Below the pieces are notes generated by a model. It did not search any database. It was not told where the DNA came from and saw only the letters and a list, made by a program, of their open reading frames with translations. From Mixophyes australis (lineage: Eukaryota; Chordata; Amphibia; Anura; Limnodynastidae): 64,000 nt of DNA. Shown here one piece after another: positions 49,884-59,899 of the stretch (position 1 is its first letter; every line of letters starts with the position of its first letter). The stretch spans positions 398,030,117 to 398,094,116 of the forward strand of contig JAVHZZ010000001.1 of NCBI GenBank assembly GCA_036250195.1. Reading direction: 5' to 3'. The position numbers and the translations under genes are program-made.

Positions 49884-51324
49884 ATGTCTAACAAGGAGTC
49901 CTCTGACAGGGGATCCTCTGGAGGGTCTGCATTGTATTTTACTTGTGCCATGTGTAAAGTAAAACTTTCAAAAGGACAGCATGACAAAGGTGCCCTTTGC
50001 GCTGCTTGTGAGACCGGATCTCAGGAGCGTCCCGCCCCAGCTCAAACACCGGTAGCCATGGTAGAGCCGCCTTGGGTTAAATCCTTTGCTGCACCCATGG
50101 AGAAGTTTACTACGGTGATGTTACAGGCTGCAGAGATACATCAGAATGTAGTTACAGAGTCTCAGGTATCTCTGACTGCAGGGCAGCGCTCTTCACATGT
50201 AGCAGGGGCGAGTGACCAGACAGAATTTGCAGGCACATCCTCACAGAGTTCTCTGACTCATAGTGATGATCGCCCACTTGCAGTCTCCCAGAATCAAAAG
50301 GGCCTCACTGGATGTAAACCAGGGTCGTAGCCCAGGCTCAGATATCCCATCGGATGGGAATAAAGTTTTGGATACTCAGGAAGAAGACTCACTGAGTATT
50401 ATGACCACCTCGGTGGGTAATATTGAAAGCCTGGTGTCAGGTATTAGGCATAGCCTTGGTTTTGCTGACCCTACACCCTCGGCTCCCTCAGGTTTCTCCA
50501 TTTTCAAAAGGACTAAATCTCAGGTTATGTCTTTCCCACCGTCATCAGAGATTGTACAGATTGTGACGGACGCTTGGTTAAACCCAGGAAAACAGTTTGT
50601 TATGCTGGGTAGATTTAAGAGTTTTTACTCTCTTTCAACAGAGGATTGTATTAAATGGGAGGCGTCTCCTAAGGTGGACAGACCCATTATCAGGTTGTCC
50701 ACTTCCTCTGCCATTCCTACCCAGGAGAGAGTATCTCTTAAAGACTCCACTGACAAAAAGTGTGACAATGTGCTCCGTTCCGCATATGTGGCTTCCGGTA
50801 GCTTGTTTAGGCCCACTATGGCAATGGCATGGGCAAATAAGGCGGTGCAGATATGGGCAGAGCAGTTGATCTCGGCCATCCAAAGTAATGCTCCTCTACC
50901 TGATCTCCTGGTTCTCGCTGAGCACATTCAGGAGACGGCGGATTATATGGGACAGGCATCCATGGATGCAGGAGCAGTCAATGCCAGAATTGGCGGCCTT
51001 ATTATGGCGTCACGACGTTCCCTGTGGCTACGTTCGTGGACGACGGATGCTGAATCAAAGAGGTCCTTGGAAATCCTGCCTTTTGATGGAGTCACTATGT
51101 TTGGGCCGGAGCTTGAGAAAGTGATTGAGGTAGCCACAGGAGGGAAGAGTAATATTCTTCCTATGGGCTCTCGTAAACCGCGTCAAGCTCGGTTTCGCTC
51201 CTTCTCGCAGGGCCGTGGCGGCCCACCAAGGGGTCAGCCGGCGGTTTCCAGAGGAGGCGGCGGCAGAGGTAGGGGCGCTCCCAGACGGGGAACGTCGCGT
51301 CCCAGTGAAAAACCTGCAGCATGA
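49884..51324 (+). pseudogene. DIRS-C gag, one frameshift
   Basis: Start ATG 49884 (MSNKESSDRGSSGG). Carries the C-x2-C-x14-C-x2-C motif (YFTCAMC ... LCAAC). A frame change near 50263-50330 passes to the frame of the main body, which has FRPTMAMAWANKAVQIWAEQ, MFGPELEKVI and ATGGKS, and ends in an Arg/Gly-rich tail (FSQGRGGPPRGQPAVSRGGG). Only one lesion is visible, so it is close to intact. Confidence 0.88.
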
Positions 51325-53631
51325 CTCCTTGGCCCCCACGCGGGTACCCGTGGTGGGGGCACGGCTTCTTCCCTTCAAGCGCCAGTGGTGGTCAGTCACG
51401 TCAGACGCTTGGATTCGAGGAGTGGTGTCGAAAGGATATGTTATACAGGTATTCCTCACTTAAAGACCGACCTATTTAGCGACCATTCGGACTTACGACC
51501 CGTTGTTACGTCCGGCTCCGCCGCTCAGCAATAGGGGAAATTAATGACCTGTGCCCTTGCGACGCCCGTAGTACCCACATAGTTTCTTTCTGAGCTGAAG
51601 AAGACAAGACAAGACGCACCTGATACCCTTGCAGTCTCCATCGTGCGGTAAGTTAGCTCTACAGTACTTGAAAGCACTTGGTTCTGAAGTAATACTGCAA
51701 GGACATTAACTAAACATAATATCTTTTTACTAAAGGGAGGAATATAAAACTGCATATGCACATGCTGATTTTTTATTGCCATGCATATGTATACAGTACT
51801 GTACTCACTTGGCGACCAATTCGCTTAACGACCTAGTCGTTGGAACGGAACTAGGTCGTTAAGTGAGGAATACCTGTAGACTTAATCCAGTTTCCACCAA
51901 TAAGGTTCCTTTCCTCACCGGTGCCCGCTTGTCCCCTCAGAAGTCAGGCCCTGCTGGAGGCAGTGGCGAAGCTTCAGGGTGCAGGAGTGGTGGTGCCGGG
52001 GCCAGAGGTTCTACTCCAATCTCTTCTTGGTTCCGAAGCCGGACGGAACATTTCGCCCTATACTGAATCTCAGGTCCTTGAACAAGCAAGTGGTAGTCCA
52101 GAGATTCAAAATGGAGTCTCTTCGGACAGTCATTGCAGGGATGGAAGAGGGAGAGTTTCTAGCTTCCATCGATATAAAAGATGCGTATTTACACGTTCCC
52201 ATATGGGAACAGCATCATCGGTTTCCTGAGGTTTGCGGTGAGTTCCGATCATTTTCAATTCAGAGCCCTTCCGTTTGGTCTGGCCTCTGCTCCTCGAGTG
52301 TTCACAAAAATCATGGCAGTTATGGCAAGTGCCCTGAGACGAAGGGGAGTCACGATAATTCCATATCTAGACGACCTTCTTTTAAAGGTGAGGTCTGCAG
52401 AGATTTTATCTCGCCAGGTTCAGACCACAATGGAGTTCTTGGAGGACCATGGGTGGATTCTGAATGTGCCAAAATCGTCTCTCAGCTCAGCGCATGCGCT
52501 TTCTGGGATTGGTGTTCGACACTGGTTCAGAGGGTGTTCCTTCCTCAGGAAGAGATCATCGCCCTCCAGCGGAGAACCAGAGTATTATTGGATCGTCCTC
52601 GAGTGTCCATGCTCTCCTGCATGAAAATTCTAGGAACTATGGTGTCTGTGTACGAGGCAGTTCCGTTTGCCCAATTTCATTCCCAGTCTCTTCAGTTGGA
52701 AATTCTCCGGAAATGGTCGGGGTCACAGGAACGGTTGGACAGACAGCTCATTCGACTGTCTCCTTTAACTCGACTGTCATTAACATGGTGGCTCTCCACG
52801 AGCAAGCTAAGCAAAGGTCAGACCCTCAAATCGGGCCCCTGGACCTTAGTGACCACGGACGCAAGTCTTTCGGGTTGGGGAGGAGTCACGGGACCGTTAA
52901 GGTTTCAGGGACTCTGATCTCCCCAGGAGTCAGCTCTTCCCATAAACATATTGGAGTTGAGAGCTGTGCTCAAGACTCTGTTAAAAGCTCAGTGGTTTCT
53001 GGAAGGAAAACACCTGCAGATACAGTCAGACAATGCCACGGCTGTGGCTTACTTGAATCATCAAGGAGGAACTCGCAGCAAGGCAGTCATGCAAGAGGCT
53101 GCCAAGATTCTAATCTGGGCGGAACATCACGTTCCCCAGATATCGGCGTTATATATCCCGGGAGTGGACAACTGGGAAGCCGATTTCCTAAGCAGGGAGA
53201 AAGTTCATCCAGGGGAGTGGTCCCTGTGCAAAGAGGTATTCGCTCTTCTAGTTCAGAGATGGGTTCTACCAGAAATAGACCTCATGGCTTCCAGACTGAA
53301 TTGTCAGGTCCCTCGGTATTGTGCAAAGTCCCGGGACCCTCGAGCATACGCAGCAGACGCCATGGCGATTCCGTGGCGCTTCAGGCTGGTGTATCTGTTC
53401 CTACCTTTTCCGATGCTGTCTCGCGTTCTGAACAAGCTAAAAAGAGAACGCGTTCAGGCAATCTTGGTAGCCCCTCATTGGCTTCGCAGGGCGTGGTTCT
53501 CAGACATTCTGGGAATGTCAGCAGATCAGCCGTTTCGTCTGCCCATGCGCGCAGACCTGCTAGTTCAGGGCCCTCTTCATTATCTTGATTTAGATCGGCT
53601 GGCTTTGACGGCGTGGCTGCTGAATCCTTAG
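51325..53631 (+). pseudogene. DIRS-C pol (RT, RNase H, methyltransferase-like), interrupted
   Basis: The N-terminal part (VVGARLLPFKRQWW, SDAWIRGVVSKGYVI) is cut at 51445 by a MITE and resumes at 51879 with LIQFPP. RT blocks are split over two frames: [13 protein letters not shown] [20 protein letters not shown] and [14 protein letters not shown] in 51979-52200, then [19 protein letters not shown] and the intact IIPYLDDLLLK in 52181-52624. RNase H begins TTDASLSGWGG (about 52852) and, after another shift, continues [40 protein letters not shown] (from 52951). The methyltransferase-like end is open (EIDLMASRLNCQVPRYCA, ILVAPHWLRRAWFSD) to 53631. Confidence 0.93.
51446..51876. mobile_element. 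Tigger-like MITE nested in DIRS-C pol
   Basis: 431 bp with ends CAGGTATTCCTCACTTA and its perfect inverse, flanked by TA on both sides (51444-51445, 51877-51878). The CAGGTAT-CCTC ends and TA duplication fit Tc1-mariner, pogo/Tigger type. No transposase. Removing it restores continuity of the DIRS pol alignment, so it arrived after DIRS-C. Confidence 0.92.
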
Positions 53632-54674
53632 TTCTTAAGGCTAAGGGTTTTTCGTCACGAGTTATTGCCACCATGATTAGGGCAAGAAAGTCATCTTCTG
53701 CGGCTATTTATCATAGGATCTGGAAGGTTTATATCCTTTGGTGTGAATCCAAGGGTTTCCATATTTCCAGGTTTAGCCTGTCTCGACTGTTGGCTTTTTT
53801 GCAGGAGGGCCTGGATAAGGGACTCAGACTGGGTTCCCTTAAAGTTCAGGTGTCTGCACTGTCAATTTATTTTCAGCGAAAATTGGCACTTCTGAGTGAG
53901 GTTCAGACCTTTTTACAAGGAGTCCTTCATATTCAACCCCCATTTTCTCATCCGGTAGAACTTTGGGACTTGAATTTAGTGTTGAGGGCTCTTTGTTTTC
54001 CTCCATTCGAGCCCCTTCATACCGCAGAATTGCACCATCTGGTTTGGAAGACGGTTTTTCTTCTAGCTATATCTTCAGCTAGGAGGGTGTCGGAATTGGC
54101 AGCACTCTGTTGTAGTTCTCCATTTTTGGTGTTTCATGAAGATAGAGCGGTGTTACGTACTAAACCTTCCTTTGTTCCAAAGGTAGTGTCTAGGTTCCAT
54201 CTCAACCAGGAAATTGTGGTTCCGGCATTTCGTCCGGATTTGTCCTCTGCAACTGACTCTGTTGATTACGATCTTCATCTACTGGATGTGGTTAGGGCTC
54301 TTCGGTGCTATGTGGACCGCACAGCCTCTACTCGTAAAACAAAGGATCTGTTTGTATTATACAACGTTAAGAAGCGTGGTTGGCTGGTGTCTAAACAGAC
54401 TATTGCTCAGTGGATTACTTCCACTATTAGTCTGGCTTATGTCCGAGCTTCTCGGCCAGTTCCTCAGACGCTTAGGGCTCACTCGACCAGGGCTGTTGGT
54501 GCATCCTGGGCGGCACGCCATGGGGCTTCGGCTGAACAACTGTGCAAAGCGGCCACTTGGACGTCTGTTCATACTTTTGTAACGTTTTACAGATTGCAGG
54601 CTTTCGCATCTTCTGATGCGAGCTTTGGCAAGAAAGTATTACATGCAGCCTCTCCAGAGCATTCCCTCCCATGA
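53613..54674 (+). CDS. DIRS-C tyrosine recombinase, intact
   Basis: 353 residues. The displayed frame begins at GTG 53613 (GTG-GCT-GCT-GAA), aligned with the ATG of DIRS-A/B, so the true start here may be a mutated ATG or an internal one; it overlaps the pol end by 19 nt. Catalytic residues in order: Arg157/158 in [14 protein letters not shown]290-x-x-R293 in RAHSTRAVG, H320 in TWTSVHTF, nucleophile Y326 in VTFYRL. The C-terminus after FASSDASFGKK is native, unlike DIRS-A. Role: integrates the circular DNA copy. No stop or shift is seen, so it may be a recent copy or spared by chance. Confidence 0.92.
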   Translation: MAAESLVLKAKGFSSRVIATMIRARKSSSAAIYHRIWKVYILWCESKGFHISRFSLSRLLAFLQEGLDKGLRLGSLKVQVSALSIYFQRKLALLSEVQTFLQGVLHIQPPFSHPVELWDLNLVLRALCFPPFEPLHTAELHHLVWKTVFLLAISSARRVSELAALCCSSPFLVFHEDRAVLRTKPSFVPKVVSRFHLNQEIVVPAFRPDLSSATDSVDYDLHLLDVVRALRCYVDRTASTRKTKDLFVLYNVKKRGWLVSKQTIAQWITSTISLAYVRASRPVPQTLRAHSTRAVGASWAARHGASAEQLCKAATWTSVHTFVTFYRLQAFASSDASFGKKVLHAASPEHSLP

Positions 54675-54689
54675 GGCTGCTTTGGTATG

Positions 54690-54788
54690 TCCCCAATGTC
54701 TGGCAGTGTCCCCCAGTGGTAGGAGAGAGAAAAGAGGATTTTTACTTACCGTAAAATCTATTTCTCTTTCTCCACTGGGGGACACTGC
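54690..54788 (+). repeat. DIRS-C internal complementary region
   Basis: ccccaatgtctggcagtgtc ... aggagagagaaa is an exact reverse complement of the left end, fused to agaggatttttacttaccgt ... ctgggggacactgc, the reverse complement of the right end with a single visible difference (ccgtaaaa against ccataaaa). Confidence 0.95.
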
Positions 54789-54885
54789 GCTCCCTCCCTT
54801 GCTCTGTAGACGATCTGATTATGAATGTTTTTGATTTACATTCTCCTGCCCTTCGGGCAGCTCCTTATAGTACACTTGGTTAGTC

Positions 54886-55049
54886 AAAACTGAGGTATCT
54901 AGGAGAGGAGGGGCATAGCAGAGGAGGGGAGTAAAAATCAAAGAGTTTTTAGTGCCTAAACTCCCAATCCCACTACTATACCCCAATGTCTGGCAGTGTC
55001 CCCCAGTGGAGAAAGAGAAATAGATTTTATGGTAAGTAAAAATCCTCTT
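54886..55049 (+). repeat. DIRS-C right inverted terminal repeat with unique end
   Basis: Inverted partner of 49005-49110 followed by the right-end-only segment gagaaagagaaatagatttt, atggtaagtaaaaatcctct. A short internal duplication (ggagaggagggg / gcagaggagggg) is specific to this side. Confidence 0.92.
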
Positions 55050-57540
55050 ATTGGATTATTTGTTATGGGTTACAGAACCATATTATAGGCTTTATAAATG
55101 ATGGTTACACTTTTTTTTCAATATATTTCCATTAAAATGTTCTTGCCAGAAGCACATACAAAAAAGTATACTTGTAGCAAGATTTCTGCTTGTACTGTAG
55201 AAAATGCCATCGAGATGCAGGCCTTTGTGGCTAAATTTGGCCAATGAATAAATCTGAGCCCTCTCTGTAATATTTTACCTCGTTTGTCCCTACCCATGTG
55301 CTGGAGTCTGCAGAATAGTACATTGAAAATCTGGGATTTGCAGTACTCGGTATTAGGGATGAGCGGGCTCGGATTTCCAAAATCCGAGCACTGTTCGGGG
55401 ATTCCCGCCTGACGCAAAACTCAGAACGAGGCAAAACGTCATCATCCTGCGAGATCCGGATTCATATTATTCACTCGGGCATTGGAGAGGTAAGAACTCA
55501 AATGCTAGCATACTGAAGCATGTCTGTCCTATTTATATCTGTCACCCCCTGTAGTTTTTTGGGGTACATTCCTGAGTCACACAGTGGGAAGCAACAACCA
55601 ATAACATGCTAGCTTCCTCTGCTTAACAAAATATGGGGCAATTTTGATTTTTATAGAATAATTACGCTATTATATATTGGAATGAAGAAGGTGTCTAGGA
55701 AAAAAAAATACATATAAGTACTCCCTCTATCATCTTAAATTCACTAAAAAAAAACAAACCATAATGATAAAGTAAAAAAACATTAAAATAAATATTTTGC
55801 ATTAACTGAAGCCAATATTAATATATTACTTTGTTTCTCTTATTTTCTAAGTTTTTGCAGTCGGAAAAAATAGCAGGCTTGTTTAATAAGACATTTTAGT
55901 GTAAAATTAAAATAGCAAGCAGTCATTTTATGTTATTATTTCATACAGATGTAATAAATACATAGCGTATTATATTTTACAAATACAGACTATTATTTGG
56001 TATCGGAAGGGCTTTGTGGAAAATAAAGTGTTAAAGTATTCAACACTTTGAAAAGTCTGCACACTGGCATCATGTTGGGAAGGGTTCGGAAGGCCAGTGG
56101 CATATGTCAAGGGCAGAAGGCATCAGTATCTGAAAATATTCTAAAATACAGAATAGGCTGCTGCCGGTGGGTGGGGGAGGCTATTTTTCCTAACTCTTTC
56201 AGTAGTGGCAGATGGACATTTGCACTCATGTACTGGCTGGTGTTGCAGAAGAATGTTGTACTGGCAGAGCTGACCACAAAGCATGTGTCTAGAAACACAA
56301 TGTTCTACTTGGCAAAGAAAGAGGTGGATAAATGCTCAACCTTCCCAATTCCATCTGGCCCTAGTGAGAAAGGACCATTTGCTTCTGCCTTCAAGTTAAT
56401 GTGTTTGCAGAACACACTGTATTTAAAAACAGTGATCCAAACCAGCGCTCCCTGCTTCAGCTGCCTAATTACCTCAAGGAATGCCACCACATTCAATCAA
56501 ACAGTTTATACAAATAAAGGTACATAAGGCGCATACAGCAAGTCCAGCATAGATATAATCCACGATTGTCCTCAGACAAAGACACTTCTCATATGTCCAA
56601 TAGTCAAATATTCTCAAATGGAGTTCGTCAAAACAGATATCGTGTAGCGAGACCTTCCTGTCTTTTGCGGTATCTCCACATAAGTAGATAGATGGAAAAT
56701 TGAAAAGATAGATAAAGTTGGTCAATAATTAAACTTCAAATCAACTATTTATTGAACTCCTATGTCCAGAACTACCAAAATACACCGTGTGTAGACTATT
56801 GATTACTCTAATCACCACCACACGTGTTAGGTAAACAGAACTGGAGCTCTTACGTAATGGGAAATGACTTAACTTGTAGATGTCGATATAAGTATCACAC
56901 CAAGCTATTCTCTCCAATGATTTCCCGATCATAACATATAAAAAGGGAGAAAAGCAGAACGAGAACCTGGCGTATTATCCTCAGGATTTATTCCACAACA
57001 TATAAAATTACAACATAAAAACATTTCCTTCATACAAAATCCCAGCTTATAACAATCGATGGACTCGTACCGGACATAAGTGAGAAGTCAGCGTGTAGTT
57101 AGTAAACATCCCGGGCAAACACCGCTAGCTCGATCACTCTCCTCCTGCTCGTGTAACACCGCTTGTCAAGTGGGCGGATCTGTGTTAGTCAACGCGTTTC
57201 GACCCCGCCTCTGTATGTCTGTCTCTCTCTGTATTTTTCTACCTCTTCCACACAAGGATATTCCAGAGCGTTAGTTAACTATTGTACATCACAAATACCA
57301 GAAATAATCGGAACGTAAACACAACTAAACCTCACTTGCAATACAGGACAACTAAATGTATTTTATAAGAGATCATGGTATAATAAGATAAAGGTGCTCT
57401 CTTATTGAATTTCAGAGAGGTTAAATTTGCACAAAATACATTGGCACCTCAGCCCCTGCTTTGTTGCTGGGAGCAGATGGAGAAAAGCATTTACCCCTGA
57501 GACCTTTAGTATGTGTATGGTTAGTTGTTTCTTCTATAAT

Positions 57541-57585
57541 ACACTTCAGCAGCAGCAGCTATTTATATAGTGCCACTAATTTGTA
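57541..57585 (-). repeat. SINE/LINE tail remnant inside the hAT-like element
   Basis: cagcagcagcagctatttat followed by atagtgccactaatttgtac resembles the inverted tails at 8657 and 22650, but short and diverged. Confidence 0.5.
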
Positions 57586-57626
57586 CAGGGAGAAATGAAT
57601 TGCTTTTTCTGTGTGGGGTCCCAAAC

Positions 57627-57688
57627 AAACCAATCATTTCAGCCACAGTAGTTTGGTAGGCCCTGTCGCTGAAATGATTGGTTTGTTA
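57627..57688. repeat. Perfect short inverted repeat
   Basis: acaaaccaatcatttcagc and gctgaaatgattggtttgt flank a 23 bp loop. Inside the hAT-like element; function unknown. Confidence 0.8.
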
Positions 57689-58169
57689 AAGTGTGCATGT
57701 CCTATTTCCCCAACATAAGGATGGGTGGGAGGGCACAAGGACAATTCCATCTTGCACCTCTTTTTTTGGCATTATGTGCTCTATGGGGCCTAGTTTTTGA
57801 AACTGCCATCATGTCTGCCACTGCAGTGCCACTCCTAGATGGGCCACGTGTTTGTGCTGCCCACTTGTGTCACTTAGCTTAGTCATCCAGCTACCTCGGT
57901 GCAACCTTTTTGCCTAAAAACAATATTGTGAGGTGTGCAGAATAGACTGGAAATGAGTGGAAATTAATGTTATTGAGGTTAATAATAGCGTAGGAGTGAA
58001 AAAAAACAAAAATCTGGATTTTAGCAGTTTTTATGCTTTTTTTAAAAAAAAAAAATCAGAACCCAAAACTTGAGGGGGGTGTTTTGGCAAAACCCATTAG
58101 AACCCAAAACCTGAAGGTAATCAGAACCCAAAAGGCGAAAAGTGGCCGGTGCACATCCCTACTCGGTAT

Positions 58170-59722
58170 GCCTATAATACTTTGTTAGATATGTAGTTAA
58201 ATTTGTGCTTTTCAGTATAGCTTAGGACAAAATTATGAAATCTACTACATTTACCCAGTTGACCATTTTCTTAATATACTTCTTGAACTACTACTGTCTT
58301 TAATACAGACATTAAAATAAAATATTCTGATTTGTTCTCACAATTAATATGCAACTTCATTATGATCCCTTGGTTTTTGCTTCTTTTTTTTTTCTTCAAA
58401 AAAACAGTCCAACCTGTAAAATAAAAGTAGGACTCTATTAACTAATTAAGTCTTGATGTAAAAAGTAATTCTGTTTGTTTTAAAGGGGTTGTCCACTTTA
58501 AAAATGCATCTTACCAATAGTAATACTTTGGTAAGGATCCATGTTCTGCATATGGCAGTCATGCCACCTACATATAGTCAGAATCTGGCTATAGTTTGGC
58601 TCTCTCCATAGAAGGGGGTATTATATAGTAAATTCTGACCTTCAAAAAAGATAAACATTTATTCTAAGCATTGTTCCAGTTTTGCAGTAAAGAGACATAG
58701 TGTATTATACATAATACACCCTTCATGTGTATTACCAATCACGCCAAGTAAAACACTTTATCGCCTTTGTACAATATTGGGTATTCTCTTATCTGGTGCC
58801 TGCTCGAGAAAGGGTGACCTACCCTATATGTCTTATTATCCTTGTAGAATATACACGTAACCTTGGCGCAAGAAAATAGTACACCACCCAATCGCCTATT
58901 ATTTACTTAAGATCTCCCAGCTCCACTCAAGATCTTTTTTTATTTTCTTTTTTTATTATAAAATACTTTGTTATTCATTCATAAAAGTAAATTTATTACA
59001 AAATTGAAACAAATTTGACATCTTGTTTCAGACTGTTACCTGTTAAGTCCCAGTAGCAAAAGAAGAGAGATTGTCAGTACAGGAGGTAACTCAGTACATA
59101 GTTGAAGTGGCCACTAATCTTTAAGACTAGTCCAATGAAAGGGAAAAACTAATTGAGATTGTCAGATTCTTACATAACAGCATATTCATACTTCCTGGAT
59201 GTTATCCACTCTTACCCTGCTGACAAGTCTCAGTATTCCCCTTGCTTTCAATCCGATGTGCATACTAAACATAGAAGTATATTGTGTGCATTCTAACAAA
59301 AAGTTCTGTTCCTCACCGGCAGCATTATCAGGCACCATTATTAAAGCAGTCCTTGATGAAGGTCATTTCTGTGCGGCACCGCGTGGTGGGTCTTGGCTGA
59401 AAAGAGGAGATACAGCGGAAGGTGGAGACCTGAAACAAGAACCAATCACTGTAGAAACCTTAAACTAGTCAGCTGCTTTCATTTACCATTTATCATAACT
59501 GATCCTCCATCCTCTTGTGCTTGTGGAGAAGACTTTTGTGCTGCCTGGGCACTCTTGTGATTAACTGCCAACCTGGCAGATCTGTGACTAGCCTGGTGCC
59601 TCACTTTAGTATCCTGCTTGCTGCTGGAAACAGAGGACTTGTGTACCCTAGATGTAGTAGAGATCACCAACGATGGAACCAAGATGGCAATGCCCGTTCA
59701 TAACAATGGTAGGTGAATTCAA
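58170..59722. other. Intergenic DNA
   Basis: AT-rich. A region at 59320-59700 has unusually balanced composition and antisense open sequence with splice-like borders; see findings. Nothing firm. Confidence 0.35.
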
Positions 59723-59723
59723 T

Positions 59724-59891
59724 ATTCAATTAGCTTGTCCGTGATTACATGCGGCTGCACGTGTATTGTGACATTATGGTACCACAACATCGCGGATTTC
59801 CGTTCGCAACCCTATGGTGCGTGCACGGAAATCTACGATGCTGCGGTATCATGCAGCCGCGTGTAATCGCAGACGGGAAAGCTAATTGAAT
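59724..59891. mobile_element. MITE with ATTCAATTAGCTT inverted ends
   Basis: Left ATTCAATTAGCTTGTCCGTG and the inverse of gacgggaaagctaattgaat pair, followed on both sides by gattacaYgcggctgca. 168 bp, GC-rich centre, no coding, duplication unclear. Confidence 0.75.
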
Positions 59892-59899
59892 CTGCTCCT

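Larger units (their letters stand above)
48998..55049 (+). mobile_element. DIRS-C: second-family DIRS retrotransposon with a nested MITE
   Basis: 6.05 kb, or about 5.6 kb without the 431 bp insertion at 51446. Complete DIRS layout: left terminal repeat, gag, pol, YR, internal complementary region, right terminal repeat. Proteins are only moderately similar to DIRS-A/B, and the terminal repeats share little with them beyond CTGGGGGACACTGC and the right-end motif AATCCTCTT, so it is a separate family. Gag and pol carry frameshifts; the YR frame is intact. It lies 1.3 kb past the tmem131l polyadenylation signal. Confidence 0.95.
55354..58161. mobile_element. hAT-like element, 2.8 kb, nonautonomous, 8 bp duplication
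   Basis: Flanked by CTCGGTAT at 55346-55353 and 58162-58169. Ends TAGGGATGAGCGG and the inverse of GTGCACATCCCTA share the TAGGGATG core typical of hAT. The right end has three copies of agaacccaaaa (58059, 58099, 58122), likely subterminal transposase-binding repeats. No hAT transposase, BED finger or dimerisation domain is seen. The interior holds a 159-codon frame (56048-56527) of unknown nature and a block at about 56750-57290 with acgcgtttcgaccccgcc that may be another inserted repeat. Confidence 0.85.

Noticed and set aside
56048..56527. 159-codon frame as a possible hAT transposase
   Set aside because: Lacks BED-finger, catalytic and dimerisation motifs; identity left open and reported only as part of the element.
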